Assembly: GCA_963573385.1 (NCBI GenBank)
Contig: CAUYLG010041291.1
Location: 1 to 64,000 of the forward strand
Reading direction: 5' to 3'
DNA length: 64,000 bases
Source of the DNA: Cacajao melanocephalus
Lineage: Eukaryota; Chordata; Mammalia; Primates; Pitheciidae
The position numbers were made by a program, and so were the translations under genes. Positions 45,656 through 63,926 of this stretch are shown here, piece by piece. The first letter of the stretch is position 1; each line of letters starts with the position of its first letter. A model generated the notes under the pieces. That model ran no database searches. It had not been told where the DNA came from and saw nothing but the letters and a program-made list of their open reading frames with translations.

Positions 45656-46099
45656 CCCTGCTGGAAAGAAGTGAAAATCTACTAGGTGAATAGAAGATGT
45701 AGACTGCCCATGCCACTCACATATGGGAGACAGTAGAGGGTTAAAAGCCATTCTGCCAGTCCCCAGGCCCCAGAGGAGGCAGTCCCTTTGATCCTTCAGT
45801 TTCATCTATCCAGGATGCTTTCAAGAGAGGAAACAGGAAGTATCCCTGATAGCCCCTGCTTGCTCTTCTTCTTTTTTTTTTTTAAATGATGGGGAATGGG
45901 AGAAGGATGGTCCTTTGGGTCACATTTTGCCAGGAAATCAGCCTCCTTCCTTTCAAATGCTGGAGGTTCCAAGGGGGCAGATAAATAGCTTCTTGGTCAA
46001 TGCAAAGAGAAAGATGTGGTCCAGAAATGGCAAGCGTGACAGGTTAGGGTTCTTTAGTTGATCACATTACTGTAACCAGATTGCAGGTGATTTCAGAGT
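45656..46099. other. Unassigned
   Basis: About 440 bp. Contains a lone T-run (45868-45883) with no Alu attached. Confidence 0.3.
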
Positions 46100-46200
46100 A
46101 TGTGGTCCTTTGCTTTCATTCATTCACTCACTGACTCACTCACTGTTGACTAAGTGCCTGGCCCTGGGCTGGACTCTGGGGTTATGGCTCAGTGTCTAAT
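46100..46200 (-). mobile_element. L2-type fragment
   Basis: TTCATTCATTCACTCACTGACTC, then AAGTGCCTGGCCCTGGGCTGGA: antisense L2 end. Confidence 0.55.
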
Positions 46201-46377
46201 GTCCAGCATATAAACAGACCAAAAAGATAAAGGACAGTGAGATCAGAGAAGGTGGAGTGAACACAGAAAAGTAAAAACTCTAAAGGGGAAAACAGCAACA
46301 AGTATGAGAAAGCAGTTATAGAAGAAAGAAACAAAAAAGAAAAAACTAGAGAATAAATGTATAGGAAAGAAAAAAGA

Positions 46378-47016
<639 letters not shown>

Positions 47017-47425
47017 GCTTATAAGAATTTGTAGCCAAGACAGTAAAAGCCTCATAATAGAGGTGCATGCAGGAGAAAGCCGTAAGCTCCAGGGACACAT
47101 GAGGATGACAGCATGGATAGAGGCAGGAAGGAAAATAACAACTTAAGACTGCAGATCTGCAAAACAAACAAAAAAAAACTTCAAAAAGAAAAAACAAAAG
47201 AAAAAAACAAAAAAAAAGACTGAGGATCTGATGCTAACCTAGCCAGCCCCCAAAAGAGAGCATTTGCTAGCCCCCAGTGAGCTAAAGTCATATTTAAATA
47301 TTTAATTTGTTAATAAATTCAGTTATATTAACACATTTGCCAATGACGGACATTGGTTACATGGGTGGATCCACTTGTCAACATTACACAGTTAAAAAAA
47401 AAGAACTACAAGAAATAACCAGGTT
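47017..47425. other. Unassigned, A-rich in part
   Basis: A-rich 47155-47220 looks like an orphan tail. Otherwise nothing recognised. Confidence 0.3.
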
Positions 47426-48647
<1,222 letters not shown>

Positions 48648-48657
48648 TAAAAATTGT

Positions 48658-49114
48658 CCATAATGTGTCAATGTTGTCCTCAAGCAAATCTCTTTCATGT
48701 TATCAGGAAGTCAGCTGAGGCCGTTCTGTGAGAGATGAGGAAATTGAGGTGCACCTTGACTTGTTCAAGGTCTTCTCAGATATGGGATGGTAGTGCTGAC
48801 GCTGGACTCTCAGGAGGAGCACCACCGCCCTTTAACCTTTCCACCCTCCCCTGCTCATGGGAAGCCAGCTCAGAGCTGGTCTTTGGCTGCAGATGGAATT
48901 TACCCCTAACCTTGGGTTACCTTCCAATCCCCAGGTCTTGATGTGCAGGGAAATTGAGCTGGATCAGGGGGTCTCATTGAAGCAAACCACTTTTCTCTTT
49001 ACGGTTTAGGTGCTCAAAGATAATCCTGAGTTCAGAAAGTCCATGAGGTCCCCTAGCTCCCAATTCCAAAGGTGGGATGGGAAGCTCACACAATTCAACA
49101 AAGATAATCGAAAC
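48658..49114. other. Unassigned
   Basis: About 450 bp. 48735-48780 (GATGAGGAAATTGAGGTGCAC) may be a MIR core scrap. Confidence 0.35.
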
Positions 49115-49285
49115 TGAAAGGAGAGTCGGCTAACAGAGGTGTTGCCTTAGTGCAGTCAATTCACCTCTTACCTTGGTTTTCTCACTTATAAGAAGGGAGT
49201 GAAGATTTCTGGTTCTATTTCTGCTATAGGGTTGACAGGAAGATCCCAAGAGGTGCTGAGTGGAGAAGCACTTTGAAAAGTAAAA
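49115..49285 (+). mobile_element. MIR
   Basis: TTCACCTCTTACCTTGGTTT, CTCACTTATAAGAAGGGAGTG: diverged sense MIR. Confidence 0.55.
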
Positions 49286-49289
49286 AGAG

Positions 49290-49980
<691 letters not shown>

Positions 49981-50055
49981 TAGCATTATCACAAAGTGAG
50001 AGCAGGGAAGGGCAAGAAATGACAAGGAAGGAAATCAGGGAGCCTTCTGCAATAT

Positions 50056-50634
<579 letters not shown>

Positions 50635-50699
50635 TGCAAGATTCTTGAGTACTCTCTTTTGGGTCGCTTCTTAGAGGAAAATAGGCTTCGGGGAGGGGT

Positions 50700-50925
50700 A
50701 ATCTAGCATTTACTGATGCCTTGCACTATGGCAGACATTGTGTTTTGTTCTCTCTCTAATAACTCATTTACTCCTCCGAATCACCTTACGTGGAGGTACT
50801 GTTATTTTGCTCCTTTTGCAGACAAGGAAACAGAGGCACAGAGATGGTTTGGCAACTTGCTTAAGGTCATACGGCTAGTTAGAGCAGAGGTGGGACTCAA
50901 ACTCAGGTCATCCTGGGAGTGAAGC
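50700..50925 (-). mobile_element. MIR, nearly complete
   Basis: CTAGCATTTACTGATGCCTTG through CAAGGAAACAGAGGCACAG, AAGGTCATACGGCTAGTTAG and GTGGGACTCAAACTCAGG. Confidence 0.85.
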
Positions 50926-51019
50926 GCATGCTGTCACCCCAGGCCGCTCATCTGAGAGCCAAGGGGGCTGAGGAGGCAGCTGAGCTGCCAAGGAATGGCT
51001 GGCTGGCACCTGGGCGTTC

Positions 51020-51220
51020 GTTTCACAGTCAGAAGACCTGGACTCGAGTTCCAGCTCAACTGCTTATTAGCCATGTGACCTGGACCAAGTCATGCCACCT
51101 CTTGGGGCCTCAGTCTCTTCAGCTGCAAAACAGTGATAATAAAACCTGCTCCACCTACTTCATGGGGCAATGTGAGGATTCCATGAAATCAGTGATACTG
51201 CAAGTGCTTTGAAAACAAAT
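51020..51220 (+). mobile_element. MIR, nearly complete
   Basis: AGAAGACCTGGACTCGAGTTC, GCCATGTGACCTGGACCAAG, GGGCCTCAGTCTCTTCAGC. Confidence 0.85.
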
Positions 51221-52735
<1,515 letters not shown>

Positions 52736-53007
52736 CACAGCACTTTGAGAGGCTGAGGTGGGTGGATCACCTGACGTCAGGAGTTTGAGACCAGCCTGGC
52801 CAACATGGTGAAACCCCATCTCTACTAAAAACACAAAAAAATTAGCTGGGCATGGTGGCAGGTGCCTGTAATCCCAGCTACTTTGGGAGGCTGAGGCAAG
52901 AGAATCGCTTGAACTCAGGAGGCAGAGGTTGCAGTGAGCCCAGGTCGTGCCATTGCACTCCAGCCTGGACAACAAGAGCGAAACTCCATCTAAAACAAAA
53001 CAAAACA
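52736..53007 (+). mobile_element. 5'-truncated Alu
   Basis: Begins CACAGCACTTTGAGAGGC directly after the A-run. Tail (CAAAA)n. Confidence 0.9.
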
Positions 53008-53397
53008 AATAATCATTGGTGCACACATAATAATCATTGGTGTCCCCTTTGGTAAGTCAGTTCTCTGTATGTCTCATCTGCAAAATGGAGAGGAAGGAGA
53101 GGCGGCACAGGCTCAAAACTTTAATGAGCTCTCGTAAGTGAAGCATTCAGTAAGTCACGGAACGGGAGAATTTGCCCACATACTCAGCTTTCCCTTCTGC
53201 AGTCTGGGGATAAATGGTCTCTGTTCCTATCTAAGGCAAACACCTTCACTGAGCTGCACGAGATCCATCCCCTCACTCCAGCCATTCTCCCTCCTCTCTC
53301 CTGCGTCATGTTTTTAATTCTTTGCTGAATTATTTTCATCAGTACATAAATATGCTATAATTTCACTCATCATTCTTTTAAAAAGTCGCTCTTGACC

Positions 53398-53727
53398 CTG
53401 TGTCTCAGGCTGCTTTGTGCTGCTATGACTGAATACCTGAGACTGGGTAATTTATAAAGGAAAAACATTCATTTGGTTCACAGTTCTAGCTGCTGGGAAG
53501 TCCAACGTCAAGGGGCTGGCATCTGGTGAAGGCCTTTTTGCCACATCGTAACATAGCATAAGGCATCACAGGGGCAATAGAGAGGGGAGTGAGGCGGGAG
53601 AAGAAAGGGGGCCAGGCTCATCGTTTAATGAGAAAACCACTCCCACAACAAGGGCATTAATCCAACTGTGAGGACAGAGCCCTCATGGCCTAATCACTTC
53701 TTAAAGGTTCCACCTCAAAACACTGCT
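53398..53727 (-). mobile_element. LTR-like repeat (MaLR type), antisense
   Basis: TTTGTGCTGCTATGACTGAATAC, GAGACTGGGTAATTTATAAAGG, GGCATTAATCCAACTGTGAG, AGAGCCCTCATGGCCTAATC. This order is typical of THE1/MST/MLT-type antisense LTRs. Its end is cut by an Alu. 53166-53397 is unassigned. Confidence 0.6.
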
Positions 53728-54036
53728 GCGCCGGGCATGGTGGCTCATGCCTATAATCCCAGCACTTTGGGAGGCCGAGGTGGATGGATCACCTGAGGTC
53801 AGGAGTTTGAGACCAGCCTAGCCAACACAGTGAAACCTTGTTTCTACTCAAAATACAAGAAAATAAGCCGGGCATGGTGGCGCGTGCCTATAATCCCAGC
53901 TGCCCAGGAGACTAAGGCAGGAGAATTGCTGGAACCTGGGAGTGGAGGCTGCCGTGAGCCAAGAGTGAGCCACTGCACTCCAGCCTGGGTGACAGAGCAA
54001 GACTCTGTCTCAAAAAAAAATTGAAAAAAAAAAAAA
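53728..54036 (+). mobile_element. Alu
   Basis: Full dimer with a CAAAAAAAAATTGAAAAA tail. Confidence 0.92.
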
Positions 54037-54073
54037 GAAGATGCCAACAATAAAAAAATAAAAAGTACAAATA

Positions 54074-54415
<342 letters not shown>

Positions 54416-54447
54416 TTACAGCCCACAGATCCAATCTTGCTGCTTTA

Positions 54448-54592
54448 TTTTTTATTTTATTTTATTTTTTTAAATAAAGACGGGGTTTCACCATGTTGTT
54501 CAGGCTGGTCTTGAACTCCCGACCTCAGGTGATCCGCCTGCCTTGGCCTCCAAAGTGCCTGGATTACAGGCGTGAGCCACCACGCCCGGCCC
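54448..54592 (-). mobile_element. Left-arm-only Alu with TSD (group A)
   Basis: TSD TGCTGCTTTA at 54438-54447 and 54593-54602. TTTAAATAAAGACGGGGTTT, then CCTCCAAAGTGCCTGGATTA. Confidence 0.88.
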
Positions 54593-54615
54593 CTGCTGCT
54601 TTAAATAAGAATAAT

Positions 54616-54768
54616 AGCTGGGCACGGTGGCTCACGCCTGTAATCTCAGCACTTTGGGAGGCTGAGGCGGGCAAATCACCTGAGGTCAGAAGTTCAAGAC
54701 CAGCCTGACCAATATGGTGAAACCCTGTCTTAAAAAAAAAAAAAGAAAGAAAGAAAATAAATAAAAAT
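54616..54768 (+). mobile_element. Left-arm-only Alu with TSD
   Basis: TSD AAATAAGAATAATA near 54603-54616 and 54769-54782. Ends CCCTGTCTT then an A-run and GAAAGAAAG. Confidence 0.9.
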
Positions 54769-54785
54769 AAATAAGAATAATAATA

Positions 54786-54941
54786 CAGCATGGTGGCTCA
54801 TGCCTGTAATCCCAGTACTTTGGGAGGCTGAGGCAGGCGGATCACAAGGTCAGGAGTTCAAGACCAGCCTGACCAATATTGTGAAATTCCGTCTTATAAA
54901 TAAATAAATAAGTAAATAAATAAAGTAAAAAAGAAAGTAAC
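54786..54941 (+). mobile_element. Left-arm-only Alu with TSD, head-truncated
   Basis: Starts CATGGTGGCTCATGCC and ends TTCCGTCTTATAAATAAAT. TSD AATAATAATACA on both sides. Confidence 0.87.
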
Positions 54942-54957
54942 AATAATAATACAAATA

Positions 54958-55235
54958 GGCTGGGCATGGTGGCTCAAATCTGTAATTCCAGCACTTTGGG
55001 AGGCCAAGGTGGGAAGAGAGAGCTTACTCCCGGGAACTTAAAACTAGCCCAGGACCCCATCTCTACAAAAAAACAAAAATTAGCCAGGCATGGTGGCATG
55101 TGCCTGTGGTCCCAGCTACTCGGGAGGCTGAAGCAGGGAGGATCACTTGAGCCCAGGGAGGTCAAGGCTGCCATGAGCTGTGATTTTGCCATGCACTCCC
55201 ACCTCGATGACAAAGCAAGACTCTGTCTCAAAAAA
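54958..55235 (+). mobile_element. Alu with TSD
   Basis: TSD AATAATAATACAAATA at about 54942-54957 and 55236-55251. It inserted at the same AT-rich site as its left neighbour. J-like. Confidence 0.9.
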
Positions 55236-55346
55236 TAATAATACAAATAAAAACATACAGTATAACAACTATTTGCAGAGCACTTATATTGTGGTAGATA
55301 TTAAATTAATAGAGAGAAGATGTAAAGTATATGGGAGGATGTGTAG

Positions 55347-55682
<336 letters not shown>

Positions 55683-55729
55683 ATTACCCCATTTTATATA
55701 AGGGATTTGCACACCCAAGGATTTTGGGG

Positions 55730-55866
55730 CTGGGAAACTTGGCTCGCTCCTGTAATCGCAGTGATTTGAGAGGTGGGAGGATTTTTGAGGTGGGAGGATT
55801 GCTTGAGCTCAGGAGTTCAAGAACAGCCTGGGCAGCACAGCAAGACCCGCATCTCTAAAAAAAAAA
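55730..55866 (+). mobile_element. Alu left monomer (FLAM-like) with TSD
   Basis: TSD GGATTTTGG on both sides. CAGCCTGGGCAGCACAGCAAG then CATCTCTAAAAAAAAAA. The repeated GAGGTGGGAGGATT shows an internal 14-17 bp tandem duplication. Confidence 0.8.
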
Positions 55867-55971
55867 TGGATTTTGGAATCTTCAGGGGCCTTCTGAAACC
55901 AATCCACCGCAGACACTGAGGGATGGATAAGGGACAATTATACTTTCTCCCCATTCCGTTCTCTCTCTCTC

Positions 55972-56268
<297 letters not shown>

Positions 56269-56542
56269 TTCCGTTCTGCCTTGAACCCATTTAAATCACT
56301 CCATGACTTCACCCAAGCTGCTGTTTGTTAAGATTGTCAGTCCCCTCCAGCGTGGTTAAAAGTAAGGGTCATCACTTAATCTTCCTCTTCCTTGACTATT
56401 CAGCAAGATCAGCTGAGCATTTCTTCTTCCTTGAGACATTTTTTTGCCCCTTGGCTTCCAAGACACTATCTCTCTTAATTATTCCATCAAGGTCCCCTTT
56501 GCTAGGTTCTCCACATCTCCTTCACCTCTAAATGTTGCAGAG

Positions 56543-56694
56543 AACTAGACGTGGTGGCACGTGCCCACAGTCCCAGCCATTCAGAAGGCCGAGACAGGCA
56601 GGAGCACAGGAGGTGGAAGCTGCAGTGACCTGTGATCACGCCACTGTACTCCAACCTGGGCAACAGCACGAGACCCTGTCTCCAAAAACAAAAC
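56543..56694 (+). mobile_element. FLAM-like monomer with TSD
   Basis: TSD AAATGTTGSAG on both sides. GACGTGGTGGCACGTGCC..GCAGTGACCTGTGATCACGC..GTCTCCAAAAACAAAAC. 56269-56542 to the left is unassigned. Confidence 0.78.
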
Positions 56695-56919
56695 AAATGT
56701 TGGAGGGTCACAGGGTTCAGTCCTTGGATCTATTCCCTATCTTACTCTGTTGCCAATCTAATTTAGTCTCATAGCATTGAATGTCACCTGGCATAGCCCA
56801 CATTCTCCTAGGAGCAGACCCTTAATAAACAGTTTGCATGTAGGTAGCTTATATGGGAATGAAATTCCAGAGAGCAGAAATGAGGGACAGGAGAAGTTAA
56901 ACAGAAAAAAAAAGGAACG

Positions 56920-57190
<271 letters not shown>

Positions 57191-57412
57191 AAAAAAAAAG
57201 GAACACAATTCAAGAGAGCATTCTTGGGCTGACCACAACCATGGGAGACAGATGCCTGACCCCAAAGGACCATCTAAGGAGATTCCAAACTGTCTCTCAA
57301 GGGATGAAAAGGAGAAGGCATTTCTCTCAGTTTTCATTCACGGTTGGAGTAGAAAGTAAGTATTTCAGGTATGGGAGCAGCATGAATCAAGGGACAAAAT
57401 CACTAACCCCTA

Positions 57413-57703
<291 letters not shown>

Positions 57704-57779
57704 AAATCACTAATAGCTAACCTCTGCTCTTTCCTTCCTATCATCTCAGTGGAATGGAAGGGGAAGAGTAGGATGACTC

Positions 57780-58140
57780 TGGGCTCGACCGGGGGGCCGA
57801 GTTCTACTCAGCCTTATTCTAGCTGTATGATTTAGGCAAGTTATTTGACCTTTCTGAACCTTGGTGTCTTCATCTCACAAAATAAGGAAGATGATACCTA
57901 CCATAATGAGTTATGAAAATGACATAAAATAAGCCGGGCGCAGTGGCTCACGCCTGTAATCCTAGCACTTTGGGAGGCTGAGGCGGGCGGATCACCTGAG
58001 GTCAGGAGTTCGAGACCAGCCTGACCAATATGGTGAAACCCCATCTTTAAAAAAAAAAAAAATTTTAAAGTTAAAAAAAAAATGACATTAAAATAACACG
58101 ATAAAGTGCTTAGCAGAGGGCCAGAGACAGGCAATGAGTA
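57780..58140 (+). mobile_element. MIR split by a left-arm Alu
   Basis: TAGCTGTATGATTTAGGCAAG, TCTGAACCTTGGTGTCTTCATC, then after the insertion AGTGCTTAGCAGAGGGCC. Confidence 0.75.
57933..58078 (+). mobile_element. Left-arm-only Alu with 17-bp TSD (group B-like)
   Basis: TSD AAAATGACATWAAAATAA at 57916-57932 and 58079-58096. AATCCTAGC variant and ending CCCCATCTTTAAAA. Confidence 0.92.
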
Positions 58141-58489
58141 ATATAGTGGTTACTACTGTGATTCTTTGACTATATCACAGGAAGCTGTGTGAGAAATACC
58201 TGTGCCACCTGGGAGACAGTTGCAAATGGCACAGAAGGTCGTCCTGTGGAACAGTGAGATGCAGGATCCAGATAGTAGAGAACACTGAATCCCGAGCTGA
58301 AGTCTCGGCACTGGAACATGACTAAAGGATCTGGACCAGTGGACAAACAGAACATTGCATGCCTGTGACAGGAGCAAACCCGAAGGCCTGAAGACCAGCG
58401 GGAAGGAATAGCCTGCCGTCACCTGGCCCTCTTCAGGCCCCTGCACATCTACCTGTTTCAGACATCTCTACAGCCATTTCCCAGGAAAG
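58141..58489. other. Single-copy stretch
   Basis: 350 bp, no recognised feature. Minus-strand frames of 61-97 codons have no domain. Confidence 0.35.
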
Positions 58490-58600
58490 CCATTGAGGGC
58501 AGGGACAGGATGTAGTCAGCCCGATCCCCAAGCTTGTCACAGGCTTGGCATGTAGCAATGCTCCATGACTGTTTGCTGAAGTCTTAATATAGCTGAGCGA
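58490..58600 (+). mobile_element. L2 3' end
   Basis: TTGAGGGCAGGGACAGGATG, GGCTTGGCATGTAGCAATGC: L2 terminal phrase, diverged. 58601-58774 is unassigned but may be another old repeat. Confidence 0.55.
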
Positions 58601-58689
58601 CTCAATAACCTGAGCAACTGTCATGCAATAATTCAGACGTGAGGCTGAAAACCTGGGTGAGGATGATGGCAGCGAGAATGAGATGGTCA

Positions 58690-59072
<383 letters not shown>

Positions 59073-59247
59073 AAGAAGACATGTGACCCAGTCTAAGAGG
59101 GAAAATAGAGGTCTTAGTCACAAGTCTGCTCCTAATTCTGGGTCCTTGGGTAATGTGTGGGCAAATGTGGTGTGCATGTCAGGGATGGGGGCAGATAGCA
59201 TGTGAGGCAAAAGATGTCGACTCATGCTGAGCATTTAAAAGCATTGA

Positions 59248-59580
<333 letters not shown>

Positions 59581-59671
59581 CTATAGTCTACTCAGTTATT
59601 CATGTAAAGTTATGGAAGGGCTGGCTTTGAAAGCTCAAGTGAAGTCATTTCACAAACACATAGTTTTTGTT

Positions 59672-59753
59672 TTTCTTCCTCTGTGGAAAGAGGAACAAAG
59701 ATCTCAGTTGGGCTGAGTTTTCCAGCTTTAGGTGAAAGTGCAGGGTGTGGTTG
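59672..59753 (+). repeat. Direct duplicate unit 1
   Basis: TTTCTTCCTCTGTGGAAAG through GGTGAAAGTGCAGGGTG is repeated at 61799-61876 with about five mismatches. The surrounding bases do not match. Not a repeat family I recognise. Confidence 0.8.
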
Positions 59754-59800
59754 GTCTGCAGTTCCTGGGCATGGAGAGATAGCTTGAAAGTAGGACCCTC

Positions 59801-60098
59801 AGCCAGGCACGGTGGCTCATGCCTGTAATCCCAGCACTTTAGGAGGCCGAGGCAGGCGGATCACAAAGTCAAGAGATTGAGACCATCCTGGCCAACATGG
59901 TGAAACCCTGACTCTACTAAAAATACAAAAATTAGCTGGGCGTGGTGGTGCACGCCTGTAGTCCCAGCTACTCAGGAGGCCGAGGCAGGAGAATCACTTG
60001 AACCCTGGAGGCGGAGGTTGCAGTGAGCCAAGATCACAACACTGCACTCCATGGTGACAGAGTGTCTCAAAAAAAAAAAAGAAAAGAAAGAAAAGAAA
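59801..60098 (+). mobile_element. Alu with TSD (Y-like)
   Basis: TSD GAAAGTRGGACYCTCA. AGATTGAGACCATCCTGG segment. Confidence 0.93.
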
Positions 60099-60255
60099 GA
60101 AAGTGGGACTCTCAGGCCTTCAACTCCAGGTGAAGTTCCCACTTCTTCAGGGATCCCTCTCCTGCTGCATTAGGGAACTACCAGAAAGGTCACCTCTCAC
60201 CCACGTGACTCCTCAACTGACAACAAAAACAGAAAATCGCCCACCTGAGTATTAT

Positions 60256-60315
60256 TGCATTGGTGCAAAAGTAAAAGTGATAGCAAAAACCACCGTTACT
60301 TTTGCGCCACCCTAA
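60256..60315. mobile_element. MADE1 (mariner MITE) remnant
   Basis: TTGGTGCAAAAGTAA at the left and TTACTTTTGCGCCACCCTAA at the right are the MADE1/Hsmar1-type termini. The usual 80-bp hairpin is shortened to about 60 bp by an internal deletion. MADE1 hairpins are the source of the mir-548 family. Confidence 0.85.
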
Positions 60316-60464
60316 TAAATTGTAAAACAACCACCTCATGGAGATTAGAGCAAAGATGAGAAGAGACTTTGTCTTAAAGAGACTCAGCAGCCCCAGAAGA
60401 TCCACTGCATGTTGCTTGAACACATTTTGGCATCTGCTGGGGCATATTTAGAATGCAGGCTCTT

Positions 60465-60782
60465 GCTGGGTGTGGTGGCTCATGCCTATAATCCCAACAC
60501 TTTAGGAGGCCAAGGTGGGAGCACTGCTTCACGACAATAGTTCCAGACCAGCTTCGGCAAAATAGTGAGACTCCATCTCTAAAAAAAAAAAAAAAAAAGC
60601 CAGGTGTGGTGGTATTCACCTGTATTCCTAGTTTCTCGAGAGGCTGAGGCAAGAGGATCACTTAAGCACAGGAGTTCAAGGCTGCAGTGAGCTATGATTG
60701 CGCTACGGTACTCCAGCATGGGCAAAAGAGCTAGACCCTGTCTCTAAAAGAGCTAGACCCTGTCTCTAAAAATAAAAACAAA
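60465..60782 (+). mobile_element. AluJ with tandem duplication in its tail
   Basis: AGAGCTAGACCCTGTCTCT is repeated twice in tandem (unit 22 bp, about 60727-60770). Confidence 0.9.
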
Positions 60783-60785
60783 GTA

Positions 60786-60895
60786 GGCTCTCAGGCCCCA
60801 ACCAGATCCACAGCATCAGAATCTGCATTTAGCAAGATCCCCAGGTGATTCCCATGCAGATGAAAATTGCAAAGCATCCTTTAAATGCAGGGTCA
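60786..60895 (+). mobile_element. MER5A-like hAT MITE
   Basis: CATCAGAATCTGCATTTAGC then AAGATCCCCAGGTGATTCCC. Confidence 0.65.
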
Positions 60896-60962
60896 AAGGC
60901 TGGGAAATAGGTGTGGTTATGGAGCTCCAAGTAACAGTGCTTATAGAACACTATCCAGAGCG

Positions 60963-61897
<935 letters not shown>

Positions 61898-62042
61898 TTA
61901 TGGTTGACATTTTTTTTCTACTCATAAACTAAACAATTGGCATTCTTATTTTATGTACTAATCAAACAAAACCAGCCAAAAATCAGACAAAATCAGGCAA
62001 GGGCCCAATTCTTGGACTCCAGTAAATAAATTAGCCAATGTG

Positions 62043-62420
62043 CTTCCTCTCTGGGCTAGGACCTAGTTTGCGGCGACATGGCCAAATGTACCAAGAAAGT
62101 CGAGATGGTAGGTAAATACGGGACCCACTATGGGGCCTCCCTCTGGAAAATGGTGAAGAAAATTGAAATCAGCCAGCACCCGAAGTACACTTGCTCTTTC
62201 TGTGGCAAAACCAAGATGAAGAGACGAGCTGTGGGGATCTGGCACTGTGGTTCCCGTACGAAGACAGTGGCTGGCGGTGCCTGGACGTACAATACCACTT
62301 CTGTGGTCATGGTAAAGTCCACCATCAGAAGACTGAAGGAATTGAAAGACAAATAGTAGCTGTCTCTTTGAGATATCACTGGCCTATAGTAAATGGGTTA
62401 ATTTCTCTAACAAAAATAAA
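62043..62420 (+). pseudogene. RPL37A-like (RPL37AP): RPL37A processed retrocopy with intact reading frame
   Basis: The ATG at 62078 to the TAG at 62354-62356 encodes 92 residues, the full length of large-subunit ribosomal protein eL43 (RPL37A). There are no introns. The copy has a short 5' UTR (TAGGACCTAGTTTGCGGCGAC), a 3' UTR and an A-rich end. A perfect 20-bp TSD at 62023-62042 and 62421-62440 shows L1-mediated insertion. Against the parent as I remember it, about 12 residues differ: R4C, G9E, I10M, R17H, R23W, A35P, C60R, M61T, A76V, T78M, A82T, Q92K. The zinc ribbon keeps Cys39, Cys42 and Cys57, but the fourth ligand is Arg60, so zinc binding should fail. Three of the changes fit CpG decay. 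No promoter is visible. Most likely an inactive pseudogene. Confidence 0.95.
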
Positions 62421-62532
62421 TAAATAAATTAGCCAATGTGATAAATGTCACTTTTGACGGCCCTGTCCTGAGACAGTGCAGACAGCCAGCAAGGCTTTTT
62501 CCAACCAACCATTTCTCATCTATCTTTGAATT

Positions 62533-62888
<356 letters not shown>

Positions 62889-63100
62889 TATCTTTGAATT
62901 TTTAATCATCTCAGGTAGTTGTACTCCACTGTTTCTCTAACAATGTTTCTCGATCTTGTCCTGCCAACTGGTAAGTTTCCTGAGGGCAGCAAAGGACCAC
63001 TGCTGAAAACACACCTGTGGAAAGGACCAAAGGCCTGCTGTGAACTTAAACCCGGACAGGAGAGAAAGTTCGGGCAAGGAGTATTTCACTGAGGTTTTGT

Positions 63101-63238
63101 TTGTTTGTTTGATTGATTTTTTTAAAGACGGGGTTTCACCATGTTGGTCAGGCTGGTCTTGAACTCCCGACCTCAGGTGATCCGCCCGTCTTGGCCTCCA
63201 AAGTGCTTGGATTACAGGCGTGAGCCACCACACCCAGC
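63101..63238 (-). mobile_element. Left-arm-only Alu (group A)
   Basis: TTTTTTTAAAGACGGGGTTT to CCTCCAAAGTGCTTGGATTA. CACTGAGGTTTT before it and TACTGAGCTTTT after the next element look like one TSD around the pair. Confidence 0.88.
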
Positions 63239-63380
63239 CTGTTTTTTTTGTTTGTTTGTTTTTAAAGATGGGGTTTCACCATGATGGCTAGGCTGGTCTT
63301 GAACTCCTGACCTCAGGTGATCCACCCACCTCAGCCTCCCAAAGTGCTAGGATTACAGGCGTGAGCCACCGCGCCCAGCC
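63239..63380 (-). mobile_element. Left-arm-only Alu (group B)
   Basis: TTTTTAAAGATGGGGTTTCAC, then CATGATGGCTAGG and AGTGCTAGGATTAC: the antisense of the group B variants. Confidence 0.88.
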
Positions 63381-63424
63381 TTACTGAGCTTTTGATACAG
63401 AAAAAAATAAGAGGCCAGCTGAAT

Positions 63425-63545
63425 GTGGACCCATAAAGGAATGGTTAACTGAATTATGGTACATACGCTCAACACAATGCTATGCAGCTATGGTCCACAC
63501 AGATTACATGTGGTAATGTGGAAAATACCAATGATATATATCCCG
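63425..63545 (+). mobile_element. L1-type 3' fragment
   Basis: AAGGAATGGTTAACTGAATTATGG and CACAATGCTATGCAGCTATG: sense L1 near the ORF2 end. Confidence 0.65.
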
Positions 63546-63900
63546 TGACAGTCAGAGTCCCTGCAGGAAACAGATGGCATGCTCAAAATTGGAGAAATTG
63601 AGAAGGGTCTAATAAAGGGGCTATTTACAAAGGTGTGGGCGGCTCTGGAAAAGCGACAGAGCAGAGGGGCACTGTTTCTGTGGCTAGGCCAGGTGTTGAA
63701 GGAGAAGGGGGGCCTTGCTGGAACATAAGGGGAGAACTACCTGGAGATGGTCCAAGGGCCCCCAGACAGGAGCTGCAGGTTTTGATGGGGGGACCCTGTT
63801 AGTCTTTGGTGATTTGGAAAGGAGGAAGAAGGGGAAGGTATATCTCTCAAACCCAACCAGAAGCCAGAGGAGGGCAGGGGAGCAGCACACAGCAGCTTCC
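63546..63900. other. Probable old interspersed repeat, family not identified
   Basis: CAGTCAGAGTCCCTGCAGGAAACAGATGGC, then GGGGCTATTTACAAAGGTGTGGGC and CAAACCCAACCAGAAGCCAGAGG are phrases I associate with a medium-reiterated repeat. Family not certain. Confidence 0.45.
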
Positions 63901-63926
63901 TGGAACACCGAGCAGGCAGATAGAGA

